Source: Pandoraea anapnoica (lineage in GTDB: Bacteria; Pseudomonadota; Gammaproteobacteria; Burkholderiales; Burkholderiaceae). Taken from it: 64,000 bases of DNA. The stretch lies in contig NZ_CABPSP010000001.1 of assembly GCF_902459765.1 (NCBI RefSeq), forward strand, positions 310,001-374,000, given 5' to 3'. The notes under the pieces were generated by a model that did not search any database, was not told the origin of the DNA, and saw only the letters and a program-made list of their open reading frames with translations. Of this stretch, positions 18,974 to 29,388 are shown one piece after another (the stretch's first letter is position 1; each line of letters begins with the position of its first letter). The position numbers and the translations under genes were made by a program.

Positions 18974-19068
18974 GTCCGTGGACGAACCGGTGCATGACGC
19001 GGGGTGCGAAACGAGGTGCATCACGGCGTCCGGCGCGGCGACGCCAGGTGGACACCCGCTAACTTTCG

Positions 19069-19418
<350 letters not shown>

Positions 19419-19501
19419 ATGGCCTGAGCGCCAGGCGCGGCATGAGCGGCACCTGACCGCTCATCCTGCTTCGCCAGCGATTCCAGATCTCACCGGCCGG
19501 T

Positions 19502-20098
19502 TCACTTCCCCGGCGTCGCGTGCAGACGCATCATCGCTTTTTCCATCTCACCCTTGACGACCAGGTCGACGATGTCGAGCGATCGCGACATGGCGTCGTC
19601 GATCTGTTCCTGCTCTTCCTTGCGCGGTGGCTTGAGCACGAAGTCCACGACTTGCTGCTGGCTGCCGGCCGGTTGCAGCGTACGCGGGTGTCCGATGCCC
19701 AGACGCAGGCGCCAGAATTCGGGCGTCGTCAGATGCGCGGCAATATCCTTGAGGCCGTTGTGCCCACCGCTGCCACCGCCACGCTTGAGCTTGACGGTGC
19801 CGGGCAACAGATCGAGTTCGTCATGCACGACGAGGATTTCGTCCGGCAGAATCTTGTAGAAGCGAGCGAGTGCCACGACCGACTGCCCCGAGCGGTTCAT
19901 GAACGTCTGTGGCTCCAGCAGCCACACTTCCTGTCCAGCCACGCGTGCACGCGCGGCGAAGCCGTGAAAGTTCTTCTGGTTGGTGAGCGATGCGCCGCAT
20001 TGCTGCGCCAGCGCGTCGACGAACCAGAAGCCCGCGTTGTGACGCGTCGCTGTGTATTCGGCGCCCGGATTGCCGAGCCCTACGATCAGCTTGATCAT
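19502..20098 (-). CDS. pth: Peptidyl-tRNA hydrolase
   Basis: A 198-residue enzyme that frees tRNA from drop-off peptidyl-tRNA. It has [23 protein letters not shown] at the start, including the catalytic His (RHNAG), then [29 protein letters not shown] and GGHNGLKDI. It follows rplY in the same direction, the usual pairing, but a terminator hairpin lies between the two. Confidence 0.97.
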   Translation of the reverse strand: MIKLIVGLGNPGAEYTATRHNAGFWFVDALAQQCGASLTNQKNFHGFAARARVAGQEVWLLEPQTFMNRSGQSVVALARFYKILPDEILVVHDELDLLPGTVKLKRGGGSGGHNGLKDIAAHLTTPEFWRLRLGIGHPRTLQPAGSQQQVVDFVLKPPRKEEQEQIDDAMSRSLDIVDLVVKGEMEKAMMRLHATPGK

Positions 20099-20146
20099 TT
20101 CGGTATCAGGATCTTGGCACGCACCATCGTGGCATGCGCACCGCCA

Positions 20147-20181
20147 TAAAAAAACCCGCCGGACATGATGTCGCGGCGGGT
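20147..20181 (-). terminator. Terminator between rplY and pth
   Basis: On the minus strand an 8-bp stem ACCCGCCG/CGGCGGGT is followed by seven T residues. It may be leaky, because pth is usually co-transcribed with rplY. Confidence 0.75.
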
Positions 20182-20221
20182 CTTGCGTCCAGCGTCGCCG
20201 CTGAAAGCTAGCGAACGAGGC

Positions 20222-20839
20222 TTAGGCAGCCGGCGTTTCGCCTTCAGCCGAAGCAGCCGCTTCGTCAGCAGCAGCGCCAGCCGGTTGAACGGCTTGTGCC
20301 ACCACCGGGTTTTCTTGCTCGACGTGCAGCGTCAGCGTCACGCCGGCGGGCAGCTTGACGTCCTTGGCGTGAACCGTCTTGCCAGCTTCCAGCGTCGACA
20401 GGTCGACTTCCAGGAATTCCGGCAGCTTGCCCGGCAGGCAGCTAACGTCCAGATCGTTCAGGGTGTGGCTGATCACGTTCGAAGCCAGCTTCACGGCCGG
20501 GGCGTTTTCTGCGCCCAGGAAGTGCAGGGGCACCTTGACGTGGATCGGCTTGTTCGCGTCGACACGTTGGAAGTCAACGTGCAGAACCAGTTGCTTGAAC
20601 GGGTGGTACTGCACATCGCGCAGCAGCACTTGTTCGGTCTTGCCAGCCACTTCCAGCTCGAGAATCGACGAGTGGAAAGCTTCCTTGCGGAGGGCGTGCC
20701 ACAGGGCATTGTGATCCAGCTCGATCAGTTGCGGATCAACGTTACCACCGTACACGATGCCCGCGGTCTTGCCGGCATTGCGCAGGCGGCGGCTCGCACC
20801 CGTACCTTGCAGATTACGCTCAAAAGCGACGACTTTCAT
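20222..20839 (-). CDS. rplY: 50S ribosomal protein L25 (general stress protein Ctc form)
   Basis: A 205-residue protein: an N-terminal L25 domain that binds 5S rRNA ([21 protein letters not shown], then GIVYGG), and a C-terminal TL5/Ctc beta domain, ending in an Ala/Glu-rich tail. The ATG at 20839 has AAGGAG at ideal spacing, which rejects a longer frame reaching 20965. It is located between prs and pth, the standard order. Confidence 0.96.
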   Translation of the reverse strand: MKVVAFERNLQGTGASRRLRNAGKTAGIVYGGNVDPQLIELDHNALWHALRKEAFHSSILELEVAGKTEQVLLRDVQYHPFKQLVLHVDFQRVDANKPIHVKVPLHFLGAENAPAVKLASNVISHTLNDLDVSCLPGKLPEFLEVDLSTLEAGKTVHAKDVKLPAGVTLTLHVEQENPVVAQAVQPAGAAADEAAASAEGETPAA

Positions 20840-20994
20840 AACAACTCCTTGAACTGCCCGCGACCAGGCAGCGATTTCTTCCTGATTTTTCCGTCGAAAA
20901 ACACGGGTTTCAGGAACGACAAAGGCGGGGATAGGCTCCCCGCCGACATAACAACGGCGCCACACAGGCGCCGTCGCAAAATTATACCGAACGC

Positions 20995-21942
20995 TTATTC
21001 CGCGAACAGCGACATCACCGAGTCGCCGCGACGGATACGCGAGAACGTCTCGGCCAGCAGGTTCGCGCAGCTCAGTTGGCGAATCTTGCCGCCCTTCGAG
21101 TCGTCGCGCAGCGGGATCGTGTCGGTGACGACCACTTCATCCAGCTCCGAGGCGTTGATGCGCGCTGCGGCACCGCCCGAAAGCACCGGGTGCGTACAGT
21201 AGGCATACACCTTCTTCGCGCCACGTTCCTTCAGCACTTGTGCGGCCTTGCACAGCGTACCGGCGGTGTCGACCATGTCGTCCATGATGACGCAGGTACG
21301 GCCTTCGACTTCACCGATGATGTTCATCACTTCAGCGACGTTGGCCTTCGGACGACGCTTGTCGATGATGGCCAGATCGCAATGCAGTTGCTTGGCGAGG
21401 GCACGGGCACGGACCACGCCGCCGACGTCGGGCGACACCACCAGCAGGTTTTCGTGGTTCTGCGCACGCACGTCTTGCAGCAGCAGCGGCGAAGCGTAGA
21501 TGTTGTCGACCGGGATATCGAAGAAGCCCTGAATCTGGTCGGCGTGCAGGTCCATCGTGATGATGCGTTCGACGCCTGCGATTTGCAGCATGTTAGCTAC
21601 GACCTTCGCCGAGATCGCCACGCGCGCCGAGCGGGGGCGACGATCCTGACGGGCATAGCCGAAATACGGGATGGCAGCGGTGATCCGGCCGGCAGAAGCG
21701 CGCTTGAGCGCGTCGACCATGATCATCAGTTCCATCAGATTGTCGTTGGTCGGAGCGCACGTCGACTGGAGGACAAAGACGTCCTTGCCGCGCACGTTTT
21801 CCTGAATTTCGACTTGAATCTCACCATCCGAGAACCGGCTGGCCATGGCTTTGCCAAGCGGGATACCGAGGGTGTCGACGACCGCTTGGGCCAGGGCGGG
21901 ATTGGCGTTCCCGGTGAATACCATCAGGTTATCACTACTCAT
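20995..21942 (-). CDS. prs: Ribose-phosphate pyrophosphokinase
   Basis: A 315-residue PRPP synthase that uses ribose-5-phosphate and ATP. Seen are [29 protein letters not shown], the ATP loop [20 protein letters not shown], and the PRPP motif [13 protein letters not shown]. The start is the ATG at 21942 (MSSDNLMVF). The open frame continues upstream into the tRNA gene and is not coding there. It lies directly downstream of tRNA-Gln on the same strand. Confidence 0.97.
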   Translation of the reverse strand: MSSDNLMVFTGNANPALAQAVVDTLGIPLGKAMASRFSDGEIQVEIQENVRGKDVFVLQSTCAPTNDNLMELMIMVDALKRASAGRITAAIPYFGYARQDRRPRSARVAISAKVVANMLQIAGVERIITMDLHADQIQGFFDIPVDNIYASPLLLQDVRAQNHENLLVVSPDVGGVVRARALAKQLHCDLAIIDKRRPKANVAEVMNIIGEVEGRTCVIMDDMVDTAGTLCKAAQVLKERGAKKVYAYCTHPVLSGGAAARINASELDEVVVTDTIPLRDDSKGGKIRQLSCANLLAETFSRIRRGDSVMSLFAE

Positions 21943-21992
21943 CTGGCTACCTGCGGGACGATTGGATGCTGAGACTTTACGACAGAAGAAAT

Positions 21993-22069
21993 TGGCAGGG
22001 GAGGAAGGACTCGAACCCTCGTATGCCGGAATCAAAATCCGGTGCCTTAACCAACTTGGCGACTCCCCT
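21993..22069 (-). tRNA. tRNA-Gln (anticodon TTG)
   Basis: A 77-base cloverleaf including encoded CCA. The acceptor stem AGGGGAG pairs with CTCCCCT, the discriminator is G, the anticodon loop is TTTTGAT within CCGGA/TCCGG, and the T arm contains GGTTCGAGTCC. It lies between ispE and prs on the same strand, as in other Burkholderiales. Confidence 0.96.
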
Positions 22070-22124
22070 ACACTAACCGATACCTTCGCTGCGTTGTAGG
22101 AAACGCAACAAAGTAAAAACTCTT

Positions 22125-22994
22125 TTACGCGAACGCGAACATTGGATGTTCGGCCAGGCTAGTGGTCACTTGACCCATCCAGCGCTCTGGCAATCGCTTG
22201 CATGCCGCTTCCGCATCTGCTTTTGTGTCGAATACACCAAACACGCTAGCGCCGGATCCCGTCATGCGTGCTGTGGTGAAGGTTCTGAACCAGTCAATCA
22301 CAGCAGCGACTTCCGCGTATTCTCGAGTGACAACCGCCTGCATGTCGTTACGGAAGATTTCATCCGTTTCGAACACGTTTTTGTTGGCGTGCTCAAGAAA
22401 GAACGCCATTGTGACGATCTTCGTATCCCTTGTCAACAGGGGATCCGTAAATATTTTGTTGGTCGCGACGTGCACGCGCGGGTTCACCACGAGGAAGTGG
22501 CGCTGCGGCAGATCCACGGCGTGCAGCTCTTCGCCGAGTCCTTCTGCGAAGGCATTGCGGCCGAAAACGAAGAACGGCACGTCCGCACCCAGTTTGAGGG
22601 CCAGTGTCTGGAGAGTCTCGCGCGGCAGATCGAGTTGCCACATGCGGTTGAGCGCGAGCAGTGTTGTCGCCGCGTCCGAGCTGCCGCCGCCAATGCCGCC
22701 ACCGGCCGGCAGACGCTTCTCGATGCCGATATCCACGCCGAAGCGCACGCCGCAGTGTTCTTGCAGCAGGCGCGCGGCGCGCACCGTCAGATCGGTCTCC
22801 GGCGGCACGCCGGGCAGCGGATTCGTATGAACGATCTGTCCGTCGTCGCGGCGCTCGAAATGCAGCGTGTCGGCCCAGTCGATCAGTTGAAAGACGGTTT
22901 GCAGTTCGTGATACCCATTAGGCCGTTGTCCGACGATGTGCAGGAACAGGTTCAACTTGGCCGGGGCCGGGCAGTCACGCAGAATTTCGTACAT
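22125..22994 (-). CDS. ispE: 4-diphosphocytidyl-2-C-methyl-D-erythritol kinase
   Basis: A 289-residue GHMP kinase of the MEP isoprenoid pathway. It has [23 protein letters not shown] at the N-terminus and the ATP loop [17 protein letters not shown]. It also has [18 protein letters not shown] and a C-terminal [12 protein letters not shown]. It sits between lolB and tRNA-Gln in the conserved lolB-ispE-tRNA-prs order. Confidence 0.96.
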   Translation of the reverse strand: MYEILRDCPAPAKLNLFLHIVGQRPNGYHELQTVFQLIDWADTLHFERRDDGQIVHTNPLPGVPPETDLTVRAARLLQEHCGVRFGVDIGIEKRLPAGGGIGGGSSDAATTLLALNRMWQLDLPRETLQTLALKLGADVPFFVFGRNAFAEGLGEELHAVDLPQRHFLVVNPRVHVATNKIFTDPLLTRDTKIVTMAFFLEHANKNVFETDEIFRNDMQAVVTREYAEVAAVIDWFRTFTTARMTGSGASVFGVFDTKADAEAACKRLPERWMGQVTTSLAEHPMFAFA

Positions 22995-23045
22995 GGCGGG
23001 GCAAAAACGGAAGACTGTGAAGGGGAGGGGGCATCGGGCGCGGGC

Positions 23046-23705
23046 TTATTCGTCGATTACGAGTCGCACGGCGAGCGGCGAGCCGTCGAGATCGCGTGAC
23101 AGATCGACACGTTTGACGCGCAACGGTGTGCCGTCGAAATATGCCTGATAGTCGATAGTCCAGCCGTCCTGCTTCAGGTGGGTGGGGCGCTGCGTCTGCG
23201 GATCGCGTTCGATGCTCGCCTGCGACCCCGGCGCACCCTGCATACGAAGCCAGTAACGCAGACCGCCGACAGGCAGCGCGAAGCCGAGCGCATCGTGCAT
23301 CACATCTTCAAGACGAGGCCCGGTGAGCGGTGCCTTGCCCGGCAGTTCCAGCGAGGCACTTCGCGGATTTTCGCGCACAATCGCTTGCGTCTGACCCAGC
23401 GGGTCGAGCAGTTGGACGGTGGCGTTCTCGCCGTTCTGCTGCCAGTCGAAATTGCCGTACGTGTTGCGTGCTTCGCCGTTCTGCTCGTAGCGCACCGAGA
23501 AACGGCCGCGATAGTGTTCGACGGTTGCGCCCGCGCTCGGCTCAACAGGTGTCGGCGGCGTGAGGCTGGCACATCCTGTCGCGATGACGCTCGCCGTGCA
23601 GGCCACCACGAGGGCGGCCGCACGAATGAATTTCGATGCGTCGGCGCGGCGTATCGCCGGGCGCGACGCAATTTGAGACTTCTCGACCATGCGCGTTACC
23701 GTCAT
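23046..23705 (-). CDS. lolB: Outer-membrane lipoprotein insertion protein LolB
   Basis: A 219-residue lipoprotein that accepts lipoproteins from LolA and inserts them in the outer membrane. A long N-terminal leader ends in the lipobox IATGC (Cys45). YRGRFSVRYEQNGEARNTYGNFDWQQ and the LLDPLGQTQA region match the LolB fold. Its ATG overlaps the stop of the upstream TPR gene by one base (TAATG), which points to coupled translation. A shorter start at residue 6 (MVEKSQ) is possible. Confidence 0.9.
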   Translation of the reverse strand: MTVTRMVEKSQIASRPAIRRADASKFIRAAALVVACTASVIATGCASLTPPTPVEPSAGATVEHYRGRFSVRYEQNGEARNTYGNFDWQQNGENATVQLLDPLGQTQAIVRENPRSASLELPGKAPLTGPRLEDVMHDALGFALPVGGLRYWLRMQGAPGSQASIERDPQTQRPTHLKQDGWTIDYQAYFDGTPLRVKRVDLSRDLDGSPLAVRLVIDE

Positions 23706-25639
23706 TACGGCGCTACGTTGTAACGCTTCATCGTCGAGCGCAGCGTGTCGTCGTCGCCATCGAGCTTGAGCGCTTCGCGCCAGGTCTTGCGCGCTTCGTC
23801 TTGCTGACCCGACTCCCACAGCACTTCGCCCAGATGCGCGCCGATTTCCGCCTGCGCCTGAATGCCGTAAGCACGACGCAGCAGTTCGAGCGCCTGCGAC
23901 TTGTCGCCAAGGCGGTACTTCACCCAGCCGAGGCTGTCCATGATGTACGGATCTTCCGGCGAGAGCGACGATGCCTTTTGCAGCAGCTTGAGTGCTTCCG
24001 GCAAGCGCGTATTGCGCTCCGTGAGCGAGTAGCCCAGCGCGTTGTACGCCTGCGCGTTATCCGGCTGCGATGCCATCACGCGACGCATTGCCTTTTCCAT
24101 GACCTCGTAATGCTTGTTCAGTTCGGCCACCATGCCGTACTGATAGAGCAGGTCGGCATCGTCCGGATTGTTTTTGACTTCGACGGCGAGCAACTTCTCC
24201 GCATCGTCGTAACGCTTCGATTTGACCAGAAGATCCGATTCGGCACGCTTGAGCGCAAGTTGCTCACGCGGCTCGCTCGACTTGATGCCATGCAACAGCG
24301 CACGGCCCTCGTCGAGCTTGCCCTGATCGGCCAGCAACTGCGCGCGGCCGATTTGCGCCGGCAAATAGGCGTTGCTGTCTTCGCGAATTTTCGAGAGCCA
24401 CTTGTCGGCCGCCGGATAGTCCTTGCGGTCCTGCGCAATCTGCGCAAGGTAGACGTATGCCTGTGCGCCGTCGGTGTTCTGCTGCTCGGCTTCCGTCGCG
24501 TACTTCTGCAGATACTGTTCGGCCTGTTCCGGATGGTTGGCGTGCAGGTTCAGCAGCGCGAGCGCCATCAGCGTCGACAGTTCGTGCGGGTAACGCTTTT
24601 CGAGCGTTTCGAATTGCTTTTGCGCCGCGTCGAGCTGATTGTCGGCGAGCAGCAGCTTGGCGTAGGCGAAGCGAGCTTCCTTGGCGTTCGGATTCCGGTC
24701 GAGGAACGACTTCAGGCTGGCGATCGCGCCGGTGCGCTCCGCCGGGCCCATCTGCCCGTAGAGCAGCGCTGCGGCCTCGTAATCGGGTTTGAGCTTGAGC
24801 GCGGTTTCGAGCGATGAGCGCGCGCCGACGGTGTCGCCTGCGTCGAGCTGCGAACGGGCGATGGCCAGTTGCGCTTCCGGACGCTGCATATCGTTCGCCA
24901 GCATGCGCTTGAGCGAGTCGATGCCCGTGGCGCGCTCCGGACTGCGGGCGATCATCTGCTGCAATTCGAGGATGGCCTGACCGCGACGCGCTTCGGGCAC
25001 CTTGTTCAGTTCGTCGACCAGCAGCGGTTCGGCCTCTGCCAGATGGCCGGTGCCGACTTCGAGGCTCGCCAGCAGTTGGGTCGCCGGACGCCACGACGGG
25101 TCGAGCTGATGCCACAGCTTGGCGGCAATCAGGGCGTCGCCGAGCTGGCGTGCGCCGAGTGCGATCTCAACCGCGCGGCGCGCCATGCGCGGATCCTTCG
25201 TGCGGTTGGCGAGGGCGACGTAGGTATTGAAAGCCGGGGCCAGATTGCCTTGCTGCAGACTCAATTCGGCGGCCATCACTTCGAAGACGATCTCGCTGCT
25301 GAGCGCAACATTCGGCAGCTTCTCACGCGGGACGTTCGCATTCGGTGCGACGTCTTCGCTGTCGACATCGGCGTCCGCACCGCTCGCGGCACCCGGTGCG
25401 CTGGCCTTGGCGGGCGCGGAAGGCGCCTTGGGCGCGGTCTGCGCCGCCGGTCCGGATTGGGCGAAGGCGTTCGAAGATGGCAGGAATGCCATGATTGCGC
25501 TGGCGCATGTCACGCCAAGCGCCGTGGCTCCGGCCCAGGCCCCGCGAGCCAGGGCGCCGCGCAGGCGCAAAACCACGGGTGCCACGGTTTCCGCAGTACG
25601 GTCAGCGGCGGGAATGGACTGGAATCGGGTGTTCGGCAT
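23705..25639 (-). CDS. Tetratricopeptide-repeat protein, probably exported
   Basis: A 644-residue protein with a long N-terminal leader that ends in a hydrophobic segment (ALGVTCASAIMAFLPSSNAFAQ). An Ala/Pro-rich linker follows, then many TPR-like helical pairs from about residue 120 to 640, for example AQAYNALGYSLTERNTRLPEALKLL near the end. TPR arrays hold protein complexes together. It is always found next to lolB/ispE in Burkholderiales, and translational coupling with lolB suggests an envelope assembly role, but no precise function is known. Confidence 0.85.
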   Translation of the reverse strand: MPNTRFQSIPAADRTAETVAPVVLRLRGALARGAWAGATALGVTCASAIMAFLPSSNAFAQSGPAAQTAPKAPSAPAKASAPGAASGADADVDSEDVAPNANVPREKLPNVALSSEIVFEVMAAELSLQQGNLAPAFNTYVALANRTKDPRMARRAVEIALGARQLGDALIAAKLWHQLDPSWRPATQLLASLEVGTGHLAEAEPLLVDELNKVPEARRGQAILELQQMIARSPERATGIDSLKRMLANDMQRPEAQLAIARSQLDAGDTVGARSSLETALKLKPDYEAAALLYGQMGPAERTGAIASLKSFLDRNPNAKEARFAYAKLLLADNQLDAAQKQFETLEKRYPHELSTLMALALLNLHANHPEQAEQYLQKYATEAEQQNTDGAQAYVYLAQIAQDRKDYPAADKWLSKIREDSNAYLPAQIGRAQLLADQGKLDEGRALLHGIKSSEPREQLALKRAESDLLVKSKRYDDAEKLLAVEVKNNPDDADLLYQYGMVAELNKHYEVMEKAMRRVMASQPDNAQAYNALGYSLTERNTRLPEALKLLQKASSLSPEDPYIMDSLGWVKYRLGDKSQALELLRRAYGIQAQAEIGAHLGEVLWESGQQDEARKTWREALKLDGDDDTLRSTMKRYNVAP

Positions 25640-25718
25640 AGGGATCCACGGCAGGTTTCGAGCGATTGTAGCGCGCCCGATACAATAGAGTCTAAATCCT
25701 CAGCAAACGTTCGCAGGC

Positions 25719-26549
25719 ATGCCTGAACTCCCAGAAGTCGAAGTCACCCGCCGCGGTATTGCGCCGCACGTAGCCGGAACGCGTATCGAGCGCATCGACG
25801 TGCGCAACGGGGCGTTGCGCTGGCCGGTGCCCGACGGGCTCGACGCCCTCCTGCGCGGAGAAACGCTCATTGGCGTCACCCGTCGCGGCAAGTACCTGCT
25901 GCTCGAATACGCGCCCGGCTGGTTGCTCGTGCATCTGGGCATGACCGGGACGTTGCGCGTCATGCCGGAACCGCAGTCGCTGCCGAGCGCGGGCGTTCAC
26001 GATCACATCGACCTCGTCTTCGAACGTTGCGCGCTGCGCTATCGCGACCCGCGTCGCTTCGGGGCAGTCCTCTTCCATTCGCGTGCGTCGGGCGACGTGC
26101 TGCTGCATCCGCTGCTCGCCAGCCTCGGCGTCGAGCCGCTGACCGACGACTTCGACGGCGCGTGGCTTTACGCGGGCACGCGCGGACGCACTGTCTCCAT
26201 CAAACAGGCGCTGCTCGCGGGCAGCATCGTCGTGGGGGTGGGCAACATTTACGCCTCGGAGAGCCTGTTCCGTGCAGGCATCCATCCCCGCATGGCGGCG
26301 GGCAAGCTGTCGCGACCCCGCGCCGAGAAGCTTGCGCAAGCCGTCAAGACGGTACTCGCCGCAGCGATCGAGAAGGGCGGCAGCACGTTGCGAGACTTCG
26401 TCGGCAGCGACGGCCAGAGCGGCTATTTCCAGCAGGAGTATTTCGTCTACGATCGTGCGGGCCAGCCGTGTCGCGTGTGTGGCACGACGATCCGGCAGAT
26501 CGTGCAGGGACAACGTTCCACGTTCTTCTGCCCAAAATGTCAGAAATAA
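25719..26549 (+). CDS. mutM: Formamidopyrimidine-DNA glycosylase
   Basis: A 276-residue base-excision enzyme for 8-oxoguanine. The catalytic N-terminus is [13 protein letters not shown] (Pro2 and Glu3 after removal of Met). It has a helix-two-turn-helix region with [19 protein letters not shown], and a C-terminal zinc finger [10 protein letters not shown] followed by FFCPKC. It is divergent from the TPR gene, and mutY follows on the same strand. Confidence 0.97.
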   Translation: MPELPEVEVTRRGIAPHVAGTRIERIDVRNGALRWPVPDGLDALLRGETLIGVTRRGKYLLLEYAPGWLLVHLGMTGTLRVMPEPQSLPSAGVHDHIDLVFERCALRYRDPRRFGAVLFHSRASGDVLLHPLLASLGVEPLTDDFDGAWLYAGTRGRTVSIKQALLAGSIVVGVGNIYASESLFRAGIHPRMAAGKLSRPRAEKLAQAVKTVLAAAIEKGGSTLRDFVGSDGQSGYFQQEYFVYDRAGQPCRVCGTTIRQIVQGQRSTFFCPKCQK

Positions 26550-26645
26550 CGCAGACGTTTACCGCAGATTGAGTCGACGTTGGTTTGACGAAGCGCGGCC
26601 TTATCTACGCTAGAACGCAGCACAAAAAGCTTCCCCAAAAACGCT

Positions 26646-27803
26646 ATGAAAGACGCCCCCAACGACATCACTGCAGGCACGCTCGCGGACACTTTCGCGC
26701 AGCGTCTGATCGCCTGGCAGGCCGAACACGGCCGTCACGATCTGCCGTGGCAGAACACGCGCGACGCCTACCGCATCTGGCTGTCCGAAATCATGCTTCA
26801 GCAGACGCAGGTCGCCACGGTGATTCCGTATTACGGCCGCTTTCTCGAACGCTTCCCCGACGTTGCCGCGCTCGCCAGCGCTCCGCAAGACGATGTGATG
26901 GCGCTGTGGAGCGGCCTTGGCTATTACTCGCGCGCGCGCAACCTGCATCGCTGCGCGCAGGTCGTCGTCGAGACCCATGGCGGACGTTTCCCATCAGACC
27001 CCGAAACGCTCGCGACGCTGCCGGGCATTGGCCGATCCACTGCGGCGGCGATTGCCGCATTTGCGTACGACGCGCACGCCGCCATCCTCGACGGCAACGT
27101 CAAACGGGTGCTCGCGCGCGTGTTCGGTATCGAAGGCTTCCCGGGCACGCCGAAGATCGAGCGGGAGATGTGGACGCTGGCGGAATCGCTGTTGCCGCAA
27201 AGCGACTTGCCAGCCTACACGCAAGGGATGATGGACCTCGGGGCCACGCTGTGCGCCCGCGGCAAGCCACGCTGCGGCGAGTGCCCGTTCGACAGCGATT
27301 GCGTCGCGCATGCGACCGGGCGCGAGCGGACGTTACCGACTTCCAAGCCGAAAAAGGCGCAGCCGGAGCGCTACGTCGACGTGCTGGTCATCCGCGCAGG
27401 CGATCGCGTGTTGTTCGAGCGACGTCCCGACAGCGGTATCTGGGGTGGTCTGTGGAGCTTGCCGGAACTCACGCCGCCGACCGACGCACGCGACGCCGAC
27501 GACGCGTTATTGCGCGAGCGTCTGACGGGGCATGCGGCGGCACTTGGTGCGAAGGTTGGCGCAGTGCAGTCGCTTATGCCGCTGCACGGCCTCACGCACG
27601 TCTTCACGCACTTCAAATTGCATTTGCGACCGTGGATGGTGACGCTGTCCGCGTCGTCGGCAACATCGATCAACGATGCAAACCGTGCATGGCTGGATGG
27701 GGAGGGTGTCGCGGCCGCCGGGTTGCCGTCACCGATTCGCAAGATTGCCGACGCGCTGTCGCTGCACGGTATGAACGGCGCTCAGTTGTCGCTTCCGGCC
27801 TGA
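26646..27803 (+). CDS. mutY: A/G-specific adenine glycosylase
   Basis: A 385-residue enzyme that removes adenine paired with 8-oxoguanine, complementing MutM just upstream. The N-terminal domain has SEIMLQQTQVATVIPYY and the HhH segment LPGIGRSTAAAIAAFA. A [4Fe-4S] loop follows, with Cys spacing C-X6-C-X2-C-X5-C (CARGKPRCGECPFDSDC). The C-terminal Nudix-like domain reads 8-oxoG (LFERRPDSGIWGGLWSLPE). Its end lies only 16 bases from the converging rapZ. Confidence 0.97.
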   Translation: MKDAPNDITAGTLADTFAQRLIAWQAEHGRHDLPWQNTRDAYRIWLSEIMLQQTQVATVIPYYGRFLERFPDVAALASAPQDDVMALWSGLGYYSRARNLHRCAQVVVETHGGRFPSDPETLATLPGIGRSTAAAIAAFAYDAHAAILDGNVKRVLARVFGIEGFPGTPKIEREMWTLAESLLPQSDLPAYTQGMMDLGATLCARGKPRCGECPFDSDCVAHATGRERTLPTSKPKKAQPERYVDVLVIRAGDRVLFERRPDSGIWGGLWSLPELTPPTDARDADDALLRERLTGHAAALGAKVGAVQSLMPLHGLTHVFTHFKLHLRPWMVTLSASSATSINDANRAWLDGEGVAAAGLPSPIRKIADALSLHGMNGAQLSLPA

Positions 27804-27819
27804 GCGCGCCGACGACCTT

Positions 27820-28692
27820 TCACTTCGTGTCGACGGGAGCGAGTTCGCGGTGACGCACGAGCACGCTCGCTTCGTCGCGAAAGCGCGCGCCGAGCGTCTC
27901 GGAGATGAACACGGAGCGATGTTGCCCGCCGGTACATCCGATGGCGACCGTCAGATAGCTGCGGTTGTCGCGCATGAAGCTCGGTAACCACTTTTCCAGA
28001 TACGCTCCGATGTCGTTGATCATCTCATCCACTTCGGGAATGGCGGACAGGAAATCGATCACGGGCTGATCGCGTCCGGTCAGCGGGCGCAATTGCACGT
28101 CGTAATACGGATTGGGCAGCGAGCGGACATCGAAGACGAGGTCGGCGTCGAGCGGCACGCCATGTTTGAATCCGAACGATTCGAACATCAGCGTGAGGCC
28201 GGTCTGATCGTGTTGCACGAATTCACGAATCCAGCGGCGCAGTGCACTCGCGCGCAGATTACTGGTGTCGATCTGGTGACCCAGCTCGGTGACGCTGCTG
28301 AGCATCTCACGTTCTTTCTCGATGGCTTCGACGAGCGAGCCGGTGGCCGAGAGCGTGTCGTCGCCAGTTGCGGAGAGCGGGTGACGGCGACGCGTCTCCG
28401 AGAAGCGTTGCACCAGCGTTTGTGTGGTCGCATTGAGGAACAGCACACGGACGTCATGGCCGAAACGGCGCAGGCCGCCAATGATCGGCGGCAGTTCGGC
28501 GAGCGAGCCGCCGCTGCGCGCGTCGATGGCGACCGCGAGGCGCGTGTGATGCTGTGTTCCGAGGTAGACGGCGAGTTCAGGCAAAAAGCGCGACGGCAGA
28601 TTGTCGACGCAGTAGTAACCCGCATCCTCAAGGACGTTCAGGGCGAGCGATTTGCCCGAGCCGGATACGCCGGTAATCAGTACGATCTTCAT
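27820..28692 (-). CDS. rapZ: RNase adapter protein RapZ (P-loop nucleotide-binding)
   Basis: A 290-residue protein. The N-terminal P-loop domain starts [23 protein letters not shown], and the C-terminal domain carries [14 protein letters not shown], the conserved RapZ signature. In E. coli RapZ guides small-RNA decay for glucosamine-6-phosphate synthesis; in other bacteria the role may differ. It lies downstream of hprK/ptsN, the usual nitrogen-PTS neighbourhood, but a PsiF-repeat gene with its own hairpin is in between. Confidence 0.94.
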   Translation of the reverse strand: MKIVLITGVSGSGKSLALNVLEDAGYYCVDNLPSRFLPELAVYLGTQHHTRLAVAIDARSGGSLAELPPIIGGLRRFGHDVRVLFLNATTQTLVQRFSETRRRHPLSATGDDTLSATGSLVEAIEKEREMLSSVTELGHQIDTSNLRASALRRWIREFVQHDQTGLTLMFESFGFKHGVPLDADLVFDVRSLPNPYYDVQLRPLTGRDQPVIDFLSAIPEVDEMINDIGAYLEKWLPSFMRDNRSYLTVAIGCTGGQHRSVFISETLGARFRDEASVLVRHRELAPVDTK

Positions 28693-28810
28693 GACATTTC
28701 CCGAATACAACCATCATGGTAAGCGATTGTGTCGAACGGGTGTCGCGAGGGCAAAAACAAGGGCATTCCTGCTGCTTTCGCTGCGTTTTCGAGAATCCCG
28801 ATCTGCAAGC

Positions 28811-28837
28811 GAAAACGGCGCCCGCATGGGGCGCCGT
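28811..28837 (-). terminator. Terminator after the PsiF-repeat gene
   Basis: A 9-bp stem ACGGCGCCC/GGGCGCCGT with a short loop. On the minus strand it is followed by TTTT. Confidence 0.65.
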
Positions 28838-28871
28838 CAGGCTCGTCAGGCGTAAGCGCCCGGCGTCAAAG

Positions 28872-29204
28872 TCAGGCTGCCGGAGCGTTCGACAGGCACT
28901 GCTTCATGAATGCCTTGCGATCGTCGCCCTTCTTGCCGGTCGCTTGCGTGTTGCAGGTCTTCATCTTTTCCTGCTGCGTTTGCTTGGCGGCGGGTGCGGC
29001 GCCGCCGGCGGACAGGCATTGCTTCATGAAGGCCTTGCGGTCGTCACCCTTCTTGCCGGTCGCTTGCGAGTTGCAAGCCTTCATCTTGTCTTGTTGGGAG
29101 TTGGTCGCCTTGGGGGCAGATGCCGGGGCGGCGGCCGTTTGAGCGAACACGGGCGATGCGAGCAGCGGGGATACCAGAAGCAGTGCAGCGAGTGCTTTTT
29201 TCAT
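28872..29204 (-). CDS. PsiF-repeat periplasmic protein
   Basis: A 110-residue exported protein. A classic signal peptide (MKKALAALLLVSPLLASPVFAQ) is followed by two near-identical PsiF repeats, each with the pattern KMKxCNxQATGKKGDDRKAF and the end MKQCLS, separated by an Ala-rich linker. The two Cys per repeat probably form disulfides. The repeats differ at few positions, so the second looks like a recent internal duplication. PsiF is phosphate-starvation-inducible in E. coli, but its role is unknown. GGAGAG precedes the ATG. Confidence 0.9.
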   Translation of the reverse strand: MKKALAALLLVSPLLASPVFAQTAAAPASAPKATNSQQDKMKACNSQATGKKGDDRKAFMKQCLSAGGAAPAAKQTQQEKMKTCNTQATGKKGDDRKAFMKQCLSNAPAA

Positions 29205-29388
29205 GATCGTCTCTCCAAAAGGTCGTGACGCACGGGCACGGGGATGAACCGCGTTGCGATTACAACATGTTAGAAAACGCGCCGCAATCGCGCGGCGTTG
29301 ACAGAAAAACGCAAAAGTGGGGCAAAACTAACGGTATACCCCGACGCTTTCGACGGTTTGGGGCCGTCGATTCACCGATAGCCGACGC

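Noticed and set aside
18941-19020. Further NtrC sites built from GGTGC half sites
   Set aside because: The half sites do not pair as GCAC-N7-GTGC, so only the site at 18957-18973 is kept.
19442-19464. Hairpin ATGAGCGG/CCGCTCAT between the ferredoxin gene and pth as a terminator
   Set aside because: The stem is 8 bp with no T-run on either side, so termination cannot be supported.
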